Of a DNA stretch of 64,000 nt, positions 16,314 through 24,218 are shown piece by piece. Positions within the stretch are counted from its first letter, which is position 1; every line of letters begins with the position of its first letter. The stretch lies in the NCBI RefSeq assembly GCF_006539185.1, contig NZ_BJMN01000035.1:1-64000 (forward strand), written 5' to 3'. Under the pieces are notes generated by a model. It did not search any database, was not told where the DNA came from, and was given only the letters and a program-made list of their open reading frames with translations. Made by a program: the position numbers and the translations under genes. This DNA is from Streptomyces gardneri (lineage in GTDB: Bacteria > Actinomycetota > Actinomycetes > Streptomycetales > Streptomycetaceae).

Positions 16314-17659
16314 GCGACCTCACCACCCCGCGGCCGTACCGCAGCTACGTCTACGCCTACCCGCACAAGACGGCGTACCGCCCGCTCCCCGACCCCGCGC
16401 CCTCCCTCTCCGCGCTCTGGCGGGACGAGCCGAAGGACGCACTGTCCCTCTACGCGCACATACCGTTCTGCGAGGTCCGCTGCGGCTTCTGCAACCTCTT
16501 CACCCGCATCGGCGCGCCCGACGAGCTGACCACCCGCTACCTCGACGCCCTCGACCGCCAGGCCACGACGGTCCGCGAGGCGCTCGGCGACGCGGCCCCG
16601 GTGCGGTTCGCCACGGCCGCGTTCGGCGGTGGCACGCCCACCTTCCTCACCGCCGACGAGCTGTCACGCCTGTGCGACATCGCCGAGAAACGGATGGGGG
16701 TCGATCTGCGGGCGGTGCCGCTCTCCGTCGAGACCTCCCCCGCGACCGCGACCGCCGACCGGCTCGCGGTCCTCTCCGAGCGGGGAGCGACGCGCCTCAG
16801 CATCGGGGTGCAGAGCTTCGTGGAGGCGGAGGCACGGGCAGCGGTCCGGCCGCAGCGCCGCGCGGACGTCGAGTCGGCCCTCGGTCGGATCCGGGACACC
16901 GGAGTCCCCGTCCTCAACATCGACCTCATCTACGGGATCGACGGGCAGACCGAGCGGTCCTGGCGCTCCTCGCTCGACGCGGCGCTCACCTGGCGCCCCG
17001 AGGAGCTGTACCTCTACCCGCTGTACGTCCGGCCGCTCACCGGCCTCGGCCGGATCTCCCCGGCGGACCGGGAGCGGGCCGACCGCGAGTGGGACGAGCG
17101 GCGACTGCGCCTCTACCGGTACGGCCGGGACCACCTCCTGGCCCATGGCTACGAGCAGGTGTCGATGCGGATGTTCCGGCGGACGGACGCCGCTCCCCTC
17201 GGCCCCGACGACTACGCGTGCCAGACGGACGGGATGATCGGCCTGGGCTGCGGCGCCCGCTCGTACACCTCGGCGCTGCACTACTCCTTCGACTACGCCG
17301 TCGACATGCGCGAGATCCGCTCGATCATCGACGCCTACACGGAGAGCGAGGACTTCTCCCGCGTCGAGGTGGGCCGGTGGGTCGACGCGGAGGAGGCCCG
17401 CCGCCGCCATCTGCTCCAGTCGCTCCTCCAGGCCGAGGGCATGCCGGTCGCCGGTTACGAGGAGCGGTTCGGCTCCTCGCCGTTCGCGGACTTCCCCGCG
17501 GAGCTGGCCCGGTTCGAGGCCCTCGGCTGGCTCGACGCGGACGCACCGGCGGGGCTGCTGCGGCTGTCGCCGGAGGGGCTCGCGTACTCGGACGGGCTCG
17601 GCCCGGAGCTGTTCTCGCCGGACGTGCGGGCCGCCATGGCCGCGTACGAGCCGAAGTAG
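16310..17659 (+). CDS. STM4012-family radical SAM protein (HemN-like)
   Basis: A 449-aa radical SAM enzyme. The 4Fe-4S motif HIPFCEVRCGFC puts cysteines at 54, 58 and 61; the TIM-barrel has AAFGGGTPTFLTADEL, SIGVQSFVEAEARA and NIDLIYGIDGQT, as in the coproporphyrinogen oxidase-like HemN group, followed by a HemN C-terminal-like helical domain. Family and order fit STM4012. It is not expected to be the housekeeping HemN because of its context and family. Fe-S-dependent radical chemistry on an unknown substrate. ATGA overlap with STM4013. Confidence 0.9.
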   Translation: MSDLTTPRPYRSYVYAYPHKTAYRPLPDPAPSLSALWRDEPKDALSLYAHIPFCEVRCGFCNLFTRIGAPDELTTRYLDALDRQATTVREALGDAAPVRFATAAFGGGTPTFLTADELSRLCDIAEKRMGVDLRAVPLSVETSPATATADRLAVLSERGATRLSIGVQSFVEAEARAAVRPQRRADVESALGRIRDTGVPVLNIDLIYGIDGQTERSWRSSLDAALTWRPEELYLYPLYVRPLTGLGRISPADRERADREWDERRLRLYRYGRDHLLAHGYEQVSMRMFRRTDAAPLGPDDYACQTDGMIGLGCGARSYTSALHYSFDYAVDMREIRSIIDAYTESEDFSRVEVGRWVDAEEARRRHLLQSLLQAEGMPVAGYEERFGSSPFADFPAELARFEALGWLDADAPAGLLRLSPEGLAYSDGLGPELFSPDVRAAMAAYEPK

Positions 17660-17668
17660 GGGGCTGCC

Positions 17669-18550
17669 GTGGATCTGACGCTGCTCTACCGCGGCCCGCT
17701 CGCCTCCTGCGACTTCGACTGCCCCTACTGTCCCTTCGCCAAGCGCCGGGACAGCGGTGAGCAGCTGCGCGCGGACCGGGCCGCGCTCGACCGGTTCACC
17801 GAGTGGGCCACCGGGCAGACCGGCGACCGGCTGCGGATCCTCTTCACCCCGTGGGGCGAGGGCCTGGTGCGCTCCTGGTACCGGCGGGCGCTCGTCGACC
17901 TGTCACGGCTGCCGCATGTCGAGCGGGTGGCGATCCAGACCAATCTGAGCTGCCGGACCGACTGGCTGGCGGAGGCCGACCCGGAGACCGTCGCCCTCTG
18001 GTGCACGTACCACCCGGGCCAGACACCGTACGAGCGGTTCCTCGGCAAGTGCCGCGAGCTGGCGGACCGGGGCATCCGGTTCAGCGTGGGCGTGGTCGGC
18101 CTGCCCGAGCACCGGGAGGACGCCCGCCGGCTCCGCGCCGCGCTGCCGGCGCACGTCTACCTCTGGGTGAACGCCGCCGAGGGCCACACGTACACGGACG
18201 CGGAGGCCGAGGAGTGGACGGGGATCGATCCGCTCTTCCCGTACAGCAGACGGCCGCACCGCTCGGCTGGGCTGCCGTGCCGTACCGGCGAGTCGGTGAT
18301 CTCGGTGGACGGCGAGGGGACGGTGCGGCGCTGCCACTTCGTCAAGGCCGAGCTGGGCAACCTCTACGACGGTTCCTACCGCTCCGCGCTGCGCCCCCGG
18401 GCCTGCCCCCTCGCCGTCTGCGACTGCCACATCGGCTACGTCCACCTGGAGACACTGCCGCTGTACGACGTGTTCGCCGGCGGGGTCCTGGAGCGGATCC
18501 CGGCCGGCGGCCCGCCGTCCCCCGGAGGGATGCTCCTCAGAGGGGCATGA
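17669..18550 (+). CDS. STM4011-family radical SAM protein
   Basis: A 293-aa radical SAM enzyme. The cluster motif CDFDCPYC (C14, C18, C21) is followed by LFTPWGEGL and a barrel. Five C-terminal cysteines (C204, C222, C246, C251, C253; CPLAVCDCHIGY) look like a SPASM- or twitch-like auxiliary Fe-S site, common in enzymes that modify peptides. The GTG at 17669 has AGGGGG upstream, 9 bp after STM4012. It is the last gene of the cassette; it overlaps the convergent SGNH gene by 14 bp. Confidence 0.9.
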   Translation: MDLTLLYRGPLASCDFDCPYCPFAKRRDSGEQLRADRAALDRFTEWATGQTGDRLRILFTPWGEGLVRSWYRRALVDLSRLPHVERVAIQTNLSCRTDWLAEADPETVALWCTYHPGQTPYERFLGKCRELADRGIRFSVGVVGLPEHREDARRLRAALPAHVYLWVNAAEGHTYTDAEAEEWTGIDPLFPYSRRPHRSAGLPCRTGESVISVDGEGTVRRCHFVKAELGNLYDGSYRSALRPRACPLAVCDCHIGYVHLETLPLYDVFAGGVLERIPAGGPPSPGGMLLRGA

Positions 18551-19331
18551 GGTCGGGGCGCTTCGCCTCGACGTGGTCGCCCGAGCTCTCGCCGCGCAGC
18601 CTGCGCCCGATCCAGGGCACGAGGTACTCCTTGGCCCAGTGGATGTCGTCGCGGCGCACCTCCAGCGTGCCGCGCGGGGGGCGCGGCGGCCACGGCTGGT
18701 CCGGGTCGGCGGGCACCGGCAGGCCGATGACCTGGGCGGCGCGCAGGGCGACCCGGGTGTGGCCGTCGGGCGAGAGGTGCAGTCGGTCGTCGTCCCAGGC
18801 CCGCAGGTCCTGCACGGACTTGAGGGACCACAGGTCGAGGACCGGGCAGTCGTAGCGGTCCGCGATGGACCGGACGTGGGCGGTGTAGGTGGCGATCTTC
18901 CCGCGCAGGTGCTTGAGCACGGGGATGTCGCGGGTGTCGAAGCCGGTGGTCACCATCACGGTGCCGACGGCGGAGGTCAGGTCCGCGACGGCGCGCTCGA
19001 AGCGCTCGGCCACGTCGTCGGGGTCGGTGCCGGGCCGGATGATGTCGTTGCCGCCGGCACAGAAGGTCACCAGGTCGGGGGCGAGTTCCTTCGCCCGGGG
19101 GACCTGTTCCGCCACGATCTGGTCGAGCAGGCGTCCGCGTACGGCCAGGTTGGCGTAGCGGAAGTCGTCGTGCTCCGGCAGCTGGTCGGCGAGCAGGACC
19201 GCGAAGCGATCCGCCCAGCCGACGTACGTCCCGTCGGGCCCGGGGTCTCCGACGCCCTCGGTGAAGCTGTCACCGATCGCCGCGTACGACCCGAATGCGT
19301 TCTTGTCTCTTGATCTCGAATCGTCTGCCAC
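18537..19331 (-). CDS. SGNH/GDSL-family hydrolase
   Basis: A 264-aa lipase/esterase-like SGNH hydrolase: block I GDSFTEGVGDP (Ser at about 21), block II around NLAVRGRLL, block III FCAGGNDIIRPG, and block V DDDRLHLSPDGH with the catalytic Asp-His. No signal peptide, so it acts in the cytoplasm; substrate unknown. The GTG at 19331 has an AAGGA-type site about 11 bp upstream. It is convergent with, and overlaps, the STM401x cassette end. Confidence 0.9.
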   Translation of the reverse strand: MADDSRSRDKNAFGSYAAIGDSFTEGVGDPGPDGTYVGWADRFAVLLADQLPEHDDFRYANLAVRGRLLDQIVAEQVPRAKELAPDLVTFCAGGNDIIRPGTDPDDVAERFERAVADLTSAVGTVMVTTGFDTRDIPVLKHLRGKIATYTAHVRSIADRYDCPVLDLWSLKSVQDLRAWDDDRLHLSPDGHTRVALRAAQVIGLPVPADPDQPWPPRPPRGTLEVRRDDIHWAKEYLVPWIGRRLRGESSGDHVEAKRPDLMPL

Positions 19332-19449
19332 GGGAGCACATCCTTCCCTTTCGGATGTGACCTACGCGACCGTAAGGAGGGGTTGACGACGGGTGACATA
19401 TGCCACCGATAAAGAATGTGCCAAGCCGGAATAGACCGGGGTACACCGG

Positions 19450-19475
19450 TGGCCCGGCACAGGCGTGCCGGGCCA
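19450..19475 (-). terminator. Terminator of the LysM/M23 peptidase gene
   Basis: Perfect 11-bp stem TGGCCCGGCAC / GTGCCGGGCCA with AGGC loop, 19 bp past the stop at 19494. No T-run. Confidence 0.75.
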
Positions 19476-19493
19476 CTCGGGTGACGGGGTGCG

Positions 19494-20513
19494 TCAGATG
19501 GAGACGCCGTGCTGGCGCAGGTAGGCCAGCGGGTCCAGGTCCGAGCCGTAGCTCGGCGAGCTGCGGATCTCGAAGTGCAGGTGCGGGCCGGTGGAGTTGC
19601 CGGTGGAGCCGGACAGGCCGATCTGCTGGCCGCCGCTCACGGACTGGCCGGAGGAGACGGAGAGGGAGGAGAGGTGGGCGTACTGCGAGTAGCTGCCGTC
19701 GGCGTGCTGGATGACGACCTCGTTGCCGTAGGCGCCGCTCCAGCCGGCCGAGACGACGTTGCCGGCGCCGACGGCGCGGACGGTCGTGCCGGAGGAGGCG
19801 ATGAAGTCGACACCCGTGTGGTAGCCGGAGGACCACATGGAGCCGGAGGCGCGGTACGGGGTGGAGATGCCGCCGCTGACGGGGGCGACCCAGCCGGCCG
19901 AGGAGCCGGTGGACTGGGCGGCGGAAGAGGAGCCGGCGTCCGACTGCGCGGCGGCGGCCGGGGCGGAGGAGCGCTGGCTGCTGCGGGAGGCGCGGGTCTC
20001 GTCGGCGGAGCCCTGCGAGGAGTCGCTCTGCTTCGCGGCCTTCGGGGCGGCCTTGGCGGCGGCCTTCGGAGCCGCCTTCGGGGCGGCGGCCTTGGGCGCG
20101 GCGCTCTTCGGGGCGGCGGTGTTCTTCGCGCCGAGAGTGAGCTTCATGCCGGGCAGGATCAGCGAGGGGTTCTCGCCGACGACCTGGCGGTTGTCCGCGT
20201 AGAGCTTCTGCCAGCCGCCGGCGAGGTGGTGCTCGGTGGCGATCTTCGACAGGTAGTCGCCGCTGACGACGGAGTACGTCTTCGGCGCGGCCTTCACGGC
20301 GGCGGGCGCGGCCTGGAGGGCAGCGGGCGCCTTCGCCTGAGCGGCGGCGACGGCCTGAGCGGGGACGGCGGCCGGGGCGGCCAGCTCGGCGGCGTGGGCT
20401 CCGGTGGCGCCGAGGAGCGGCAGCGCGACGACGGCGCCTCCCGTTCCGGCGGCGACGAGTCCACGCGTGAGCGGGTTGATCCTGGGACGGCGGTGCTTAC
20501 CCTTCGCGGGCAT
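19494..20513 (-). CDS. Secreted LysM and M23-domain peptidoglycan endopeptidase
   Basis: 339 aa. A basic start (MPAKGKHRRPRIN) and hydrophobic core ending GAHAAE form a signal peptide. A LysM domain (about 95-150: TYSVVSGDYLSKIATEHHL ... ILPGMKLTL) precedes a long Ala/Lys/Ser linker, then an M23 peptidase domain (about 225-339) with zinc ligands in HTGVDF and GPHLHFEI, and a YAHLS strand. It should bind and cut wall peptides outside the cell. The ATG at 20513 has GAGAGGAA upstream. The 5' leader carries a c-di-AMP riboswitch. The linker contains runs of an Ala-Pro-Lys-Ala-type repeat. Confidence 0.93.
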   Translation of the reverse strand: MPAKGKHRRPRINPLTRGLVAAGTGGAVVALPLLGATGAHAAELAAPAAVPAQAVAAAQAKAPAALQAAPAAVKAAPKTYSVVSGDYLSKIATEHHLAGGWQKLYADNRQVVGENPSLILPGMKLTLGAKNTAAPKSAAPKAAAPKAAPKAAAKAAPKAAKQSDSSQGSADETRASRSSQRSSAPAAAAQSDAGSSSAAQSTGSSAGWVAPVSGGISTPYRASGSMWSSGYHTGVDFIASSGTTVRAVGAGNVVSAGWSGAYGNEVVIQHADGSYSQYAHLSSLSVSSGQSVSGGQQIGLSGSTGNSTGPHLHFEIRSSPSYGSDLDPLAYLRQHGVSI

Positions 20514-20528
20514 GGCGAATTCCTCTCC

Positions 20529-20700
20529 GGCGCCTACGAGGTGAGCTGTCGGGTTCGGACTGGAGATGCCCGGCCGCGTTCTCACGCGGCTTCACCCCGA
20601 GCCGTCCTGTTGTCGCGGGACCGGCGTACTTCCTGGGTCCCCCGCTCCTGCCACGCATGGGATGAGTGCGGATTCCGGACGGTGGCAGGATTCGGCGGTC
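20529..20700 (-). ncRNA. ydaO-yuaA type cyclic di-AMP riboswitch
   Basis: Read on the minus strand, the leader holds the conserved actinobacterial blocks in order: CGCCGAATCCTGCC, GGCAGGAGCGGGGGACCCA, CGGGGTGAAGCCG, GCCGGGCATCTCCAGTCCGA and CCCGACAGCTCACCTCGTAG, closing on GGCG to pair with the 5' CGCC. The 3' edge lies 2 bp from the ribosome site of the M23 gene. Known members in this class sense c-di-AMP and lower expression of wall hydrolases. Confidence 0.88.
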
Positions 20701-20717
20701 CGACCGGATTGACGGTG

Positions 20718-20747
20718 ACGCTAGACGAGCCGGGTCGGAGCGAACAA
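20718..20747 (-). promoter_or_regulatory. Candidate promoter of the riboswitch-M23 transcript
   Basis: TTGTTC (20747-20742) and TAGCGT (20723-20718) on the minus strand, 18-bp spacer. Transcription would start near 20711, just ahead of the riboswitch. Confidence 0.5.
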
Positions 20748-21068
20748 GCCGCAGATTTCCCCCGGCATTACACGGGCCGCATTCCGCACGGAATTCCAGT
20801 CACCCTCCGTCGATGACGGTCCCTCGAATTCCTTTTTCCGTACGGCAATTGGTCCGGGCCGTCGGCCACGGTCCGTCACTTCTATGACCCTGCTCACGCG
20901 GCACCCCCCATCTCACCTGCAAACAGGGCGCGTTCCGCCTAACGGTCCATTTCGGACAGATCGCCCATTCCCGTCCGAGGGGGTGCGCCGAACCCGCCCC
21001 ACCTGGATGATTGCCCTAGGAACCGATCTCGCATCGGGCCCCCGAACGACGACCCCCCAGGAGCATCC
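20748..21068. other. Intergenic region between the M23 promoter and the phosphatase gene
   Basis: 321 bp; together with 20514-20747 this is the divergent gap. It is locally richer in A/T than its surroundings and should contain the phosphatase promoter. I see no gene or clear repeat in it. Confidence 0.5.
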
Positions 21069-21890
21069 GTGACGCAGCAGCTGCCGCAGGTCCCGCCCAC
21101 CGAAGCGAACGAACCCGAGCTGGCCGAGGTCCGCAACTTCCGGGACGTGGGCGGCCTGCCGACGACGGACGGGCGTGCCGTGCGACCGGGCCGCCTCTTC
21201 CGCAGCGGCCACCTCGCCCACGCCACCGAGACCGACGCCGCCTTCCTCACCTCACTGGGCCTGCACACCGTCTTCGACTTCCGCAACGAGGCCGACCGCA
21301 AGGTCGAGGGCGCGGACGTCGAGCTCCCCGGCGTACGGAACGTGAACATCCCCCTCAACGACCCGGCCGACGGCAAGGAGTTCTGGAAGCTGGTGCGCGA
21401 CGGCGACATAGCGCAGCTGCGGGAGATCCTGGGCGACGGCAAGGCGGCGACCCGAATGTCCGACTCGTACCGGAAGATGGTGGTCGAGCGGACCTCGGAG
21501 CACAGCCGGATCCTGCACTCCATGGCCGAGGAGAGCGTCCCGGCCCTGATGCACTGCGCGGCGGGCAAGGACCGCGCCGGTCTCTCCATCGCGATCACGC
21601 TGCTCGCCGTCGGCGTCGAGCGCGAGGCGATCGAGGCGGACTACGTGAAGTCGAACGACCCGCACCGCCGCTACAAGGTACGCCGCAGCTCCACCGCCGC
21701 GGACGCGATGTCGCCCGAGGTAATGGAGCTGCTGAGCCCGCTCTTCGACGCGCGGGTGGAGTATCTGCGAGCCGCCCTGGAGACGATCGAGGCGACCTGG
21801 GGCTCGGTGGAGACCTACCTGACGGAGGGGCTCAAGCTGGCCCCCGAGACCCGCGAGCGGCTGCGGGAGAGCCTGCTCACCGAGGCGTGA
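21069..21890 (+). CDS. Tyrosine-protein phosphatase (DSP-like)
   Basis: A 273-aa protein tyrosine phosphatase of the actinobacterial type: N-terminal NFRDVGGLPTTDGRAVRPG, RLFRSGHLA, TVFDFRNEADR, and the catalytic C-x5-R loop HCAAGKDRAG (C163, R169). Dephosphorylates phosphotyrosine or possibly phosphoinositides; substrate unknown. The GTG at 21069 has AGGAG seven bases upstream. Cytoplasmic, no membrane segment. Followed by a strong hairpin. Confidence 0.93.
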   Translation: MTQQLPQVPPTEANEPELAEVRNFRDVGGLPTTDGRAVRPGRLFRSGHLAHATETDAAFLTSLGLHTVFDFRNEADRKVEGADVELPGVRNVNIPLNDPADGKEFWKLVRDGDIAQLREILGDGKAATRMSDSYRKMVVERTSEHSRILHSMAEESVPALMHCAAGKDRAGLSIAITLLAVGVEREAIEADYVKSNDPHRRYKVRRSSTAADAMSPEVMELLSPLFDARVEYLRAALETIEATWGSVETYLTEGLKLAPETRERLRESLLTEA

Positions 21891-21897
21891 CCCCGCC

Positions 21898-21925
21898 GGG
21901 TCAGGGCCTCTCCCGGCCCTGACCC
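21898..21925. terminator. Bidirectional terminator
   Basis: Perfect 11-bp stem GGGTCAGGGCC / GGCCCTGACCC with a 6-nt loop, directly between the convergent phosphatase and 51-aa genes. Confidence 0.8.
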
Positions 21926-22081
21926 CTACTGGTTCTGACCACCCAGCATGAAGAGCAGGTAGAGGAAGCCGGCGAAGAGGTGACCGGCGATCAGATAGGC
22001 GAAGAGGCGGAGCACGAGCCCCTTGGGGAACTTGCCTTCACCGCGCTCTTCGCCGGTGACCGGTGCGGACTTCTCGGACAT
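21926..22081 (-). CDS. 51-aa single-span membrane protein (DUF6126-like)
   Basis: ATG 22081 to TAG 21926. A hydrophilic N-terminus (MSEKSAPVTGEERGEGKFPKG) is followed by one membrane helix (LVLRLFAYLIAGHLFAGFLY onward) and GGQNQ at the end. The site AGAAAGGA lies upstream. I relate it to the DUF6126 small proteins found next to XRE-cupin regulators in Streptomyces. It sits 35 bp after the XRE gene, so it is likely cotranscribed. Function unknown. Confidence 0.8.
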   Translation of the reverse strand: MSEKSAPVTGEERGEGKFPKGLVLRLFAYLIAGHLFAGFLYLLFMLGGQNQ

Positions 22082-22116
22082 GTCGGTCCTTTCTTCTCGA
22101 ACGGGATCACGCGGTT

Positions 22117-22746
22117 TCAGCGCCGGTGCGGGGTTCCGTCACCGAGGCACAGCTCGGCGACGGGACTCTGCATCAGGGTGTGCACGAAGAGCAGCTCGGC
22201 CCCGCCGGAGGTGGCGGCGCCGATGCGGTGCGGGGTCAGCGAGTCGAAATGCGCGCTGTCCCCGGGATCGAGGACGTGGACGGCCTCGCCGAGCGCGAGC
22301 CGCACCCGCCCCTCCAGGACGTGGATCCACTCCTCACCGGGATGGACTCGCACGATGTCGGCCCGGGTGGCGTAAGGCACGTGGACGCGCAGGCACTGGA
22401 GCGCGCGCCCGGCGCCGCCGGCCTGCCGGTAGATCCAGCCGTCGGCCTCGACGGGCTCGGAGCGGCCGGCCCGGACGACGGGGTCCCGCTCGGGCGGCGC
22501 CTCGCCGAGAAGCTCGGAGACCGTCGTACCGTAGATACGGGCGAGGCCGAGCAGCATCGGCAGCGAAGGCTGCCGGTTCCCCGTCTCCAGACGGGAGAGG
22601 TGGGCCGGCGAGAGGCCGGCCCGCTGGGCGGCGGCCTCCAGGGTGAGTCCCCGGCGGCGGCGCAGGGCGCGCAGCTGTGGGGCGACGTCGGGCAGGACGT
22701 CGAGGGTGGCGGGGTCCGGGGAGGTCTCCCCGGGGACGTGGTCCAT
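22117..22746 (-). CDS. XRE-family regulator with cupin domain
   Basis: 209 aa. The helix-turn-helix (about 24-78) reads LRALRRRRGLTLEAAAQRAG, LSPAHLSRLETGNRQPSLP; a cupin_2 domain (about 125-195) shows VHPGEEWIHVLEGRVRLAL and LDPGDSAHFDSLTPHRI. Such proteins are small-molecule-responsive repressors. The double palindrome at 22768-22800 just upstream of its start is the likely operator, implying autoregulation. The downstream 51-aa membrane protein is probably in the same operon. Its position after the hopanoid aminotransferase is consistent with linked control, but this is not shown. Confidence 0.92.
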   Translation of the reverse strand: MDHVPGETSPDPATLDVLPDVAPQLRALRRRRGLTLEAAAQRAGLSPAHLSRLETGNRQPSLPMLLGLARIYGTTVSELLGEAPPERDPVVRAGRSEPVEADGWIYRQAGGAGRALQCLRVHVPYATRADIVRVHPGEEWIHVLEGRVRLALGEAVHVLDPGDSAHFDSLTPHRIGAATSGGAELLFVHTLMQSPVAELCLGDGTPHRR

Positions 22747-22767
22747 GCGTCTATTCCGCCAGGATCG

Positions 22768-22800
22768 TGCCTCTGAGGCAAGTTTCTTGCCTCAGAGGCA
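22768..22800. promoter_or_regulatory. Double palindromic operator of the XRE-cupin gene
   Basis: 15-bp perfect inverted repeat (22768-22782 and 22786-22800) with a TTT centre. Each arm contains its own 13-bp palindrome, TGCCTCTGAGGCA and TGCCTCAGAGGCA, so two XRE dimers could bind side by side 22 bp upstream of the start. Confidence 0.75.
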
Positions 22801-22822
22801 AAGGATCGGTGATCCGTCCGGT

Positions 22823-24208
22823 TCAGCGCTGTGCCACGGCCTGCTTCACCAGGGTCTTCCCGAAGTCCCACATCAGCCCGCCGCCCCCGTGGGCCTCGTC
22901 CATGACCGCCGTGAAGGCGGTGACGAACCGGTCCACGTCCGTCTCGTCGATGATCAGCGGCGGGATCAGTTTGATCACCTCCAGGTGGTCCCCGGAGACC
23001 TGGGTGAGGATGTGGTGCCGCTGGAGCAGCGGCACGACGACCATCTGGGCGAAGAGTCCCTTGCGGGCCGCCTGCAGCATCGTCCAGCGCCCGCGCAGCC
23101 CCAGCGAGGACGGCCGGCCGAACTCGATCCCGATCATCAGACCGCGCCCGCGGATCTCGTGCAGCAGCTCGTAGCGGGGCACGAGCTCCTTGAGGCGTCC
23201 GGAGAGCAGGTCGCCGATCCGGCGGGCGTGGGCGACCGTGCCCTCGTCCTCCATGACCGACAGGACGGCGAGCCCGGCCGCCATGGCCTGCGCGTTCGAT
23301 CCGAAGCTCGCCGAGTGGACGAGGACCCGGTCCATCGACGAGTAGACCTTCTTGAAGATCCAGTCCTTGCCGAGGGTGGCGCCGACCGGCACATAGCCGC
23401 CGGAGAGCGCCTTGGCGACGCAGACGAGGTCCGGTTCGACCCCGTCCTCGTGCTGGTACGCGTAGAAGTCGCCGGTCCTGCCGAGGCCGGTCTGCACCTC
23501 GTCCGCGATCAGCAGAGCGCCGTGCCGGTGCAGCAGCTCCTGCGCGGCACGCAGGAAACCGGGCGGCGCCTCGTGGACCCCCTTGCCCTGGATCGGCTCC
23601 ACGACGAAGGCGGCCACGTCGCCCCGGAGCAGCTCCCGCTCCAGGGCTTCGAGGTCACCGAGGGTGATCGCGGTGTCCGGCAGGAGCGGGTCGAAGCCCT
23701 CCCGGAAGCCCCGCTCGCCATTGACGGAGAGCGAGCCCGTGGTGAGCCCGTGGAAGGCGTGGGAGCAGTAGAGGACCCTGGGCCGCCCGGTGGCGTACCG
23801 GGCGAACTTCAGGGCGGTCTCCACGGCCTCCGTGCCGCTGTTACCGAAGAAGACGCGGTCGAGGTGCGGGCTGTGCGCGAGCAGCCGCTCGGCGAGCAGA
23901 CCGGGGAGCGGCTGGCAGTCGAAGCGGGTGAGGTCGGCGAGCTGGGCGTCCAGGACGTCGTGGAGGGCCTTGCGGACGACGGGGTGGTGCCGTCCGAGGC
24001 CCATCACGCCGAAGCCGGCGAGCATGTCGAGGTGGTCGACGCCGTCGGCGTCCCAGAAATGGGCGCCCTCGGCCCGCTCGTACACCTTGTCGAAGCCGAT
24101 GGTGTGGAGCATGCGTGGCAGCTGGTGGTTGAGGTACTTGGCGTGCAGCTCGTAGCGCTCGCCGCCGCGCTCGGCGAGCAGCGCCCGCAGGTCGAACTCC
24201 CCGCTCAT
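22823..24208 (-). CDS. Class III aminotransferase of the hopanoid operon
   Basis: A 461-aa PLP-dependent class III aminotransferase: FGNSGTEAVETALKFAR (cofactor phosphate loop), LIADEVQTGLGRTG with the ring-binding Asp, and the lysine-containing CVAKALSGGYVPVGA. In hopanoid clusters a protein of this type (HpnO-like) is thought to aminate ribosylhopane-derived aldehyde to aminobacteriohopanetriol. The ATG at 24208 is 10 bp after hpnH and has GTGAGGCGG upstream. Whether it is a true HpnO orthologue or an analogue needs comparison, so no symbol is given. Confidence 0.88.
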   Translation of the reverse strand: MSGEFDLRALLAERGGERYELHAKYLNHQLPRMLHTIGFDKVYERAEGAHFWDADGVDHLDMLAGFGVMGLGRHHPVVRKALHDVLDAQLADLTRFDCQPLPGLLAERLLAHSPHLDRVFFGNSGTEAVETALKFARYATGRPRVLYCSHAFHGLTTGSLSVNGERGFREGFDPLLPDTAITLGDLEALERELLRGDVAAFVVEPIQGKGVHEAPPGFLRAAQELLHRHGALLIADEVQTGLGRTGDFYAYQHEDGVEPDLVCVAKALSGGYVPVGATLGKDWIFKKVYSSMDRVLVHSASFGSNAQAMAAGLAVLSVMEDEGTVAHARRIGDLLSGRLKELVPRYELLHEIRGRGLMIGIEFGRPSSLGLRGRWTMLQAARKGLFAQMVVVPLLQRHHILTQVSGDHLEVIKLIPPLIIDETDVDRFVTAFTAVMDEAHGGGGLMWDFGKTLVKQAVAQR

Positions 24209-24218
24209 GCCGACCGCC

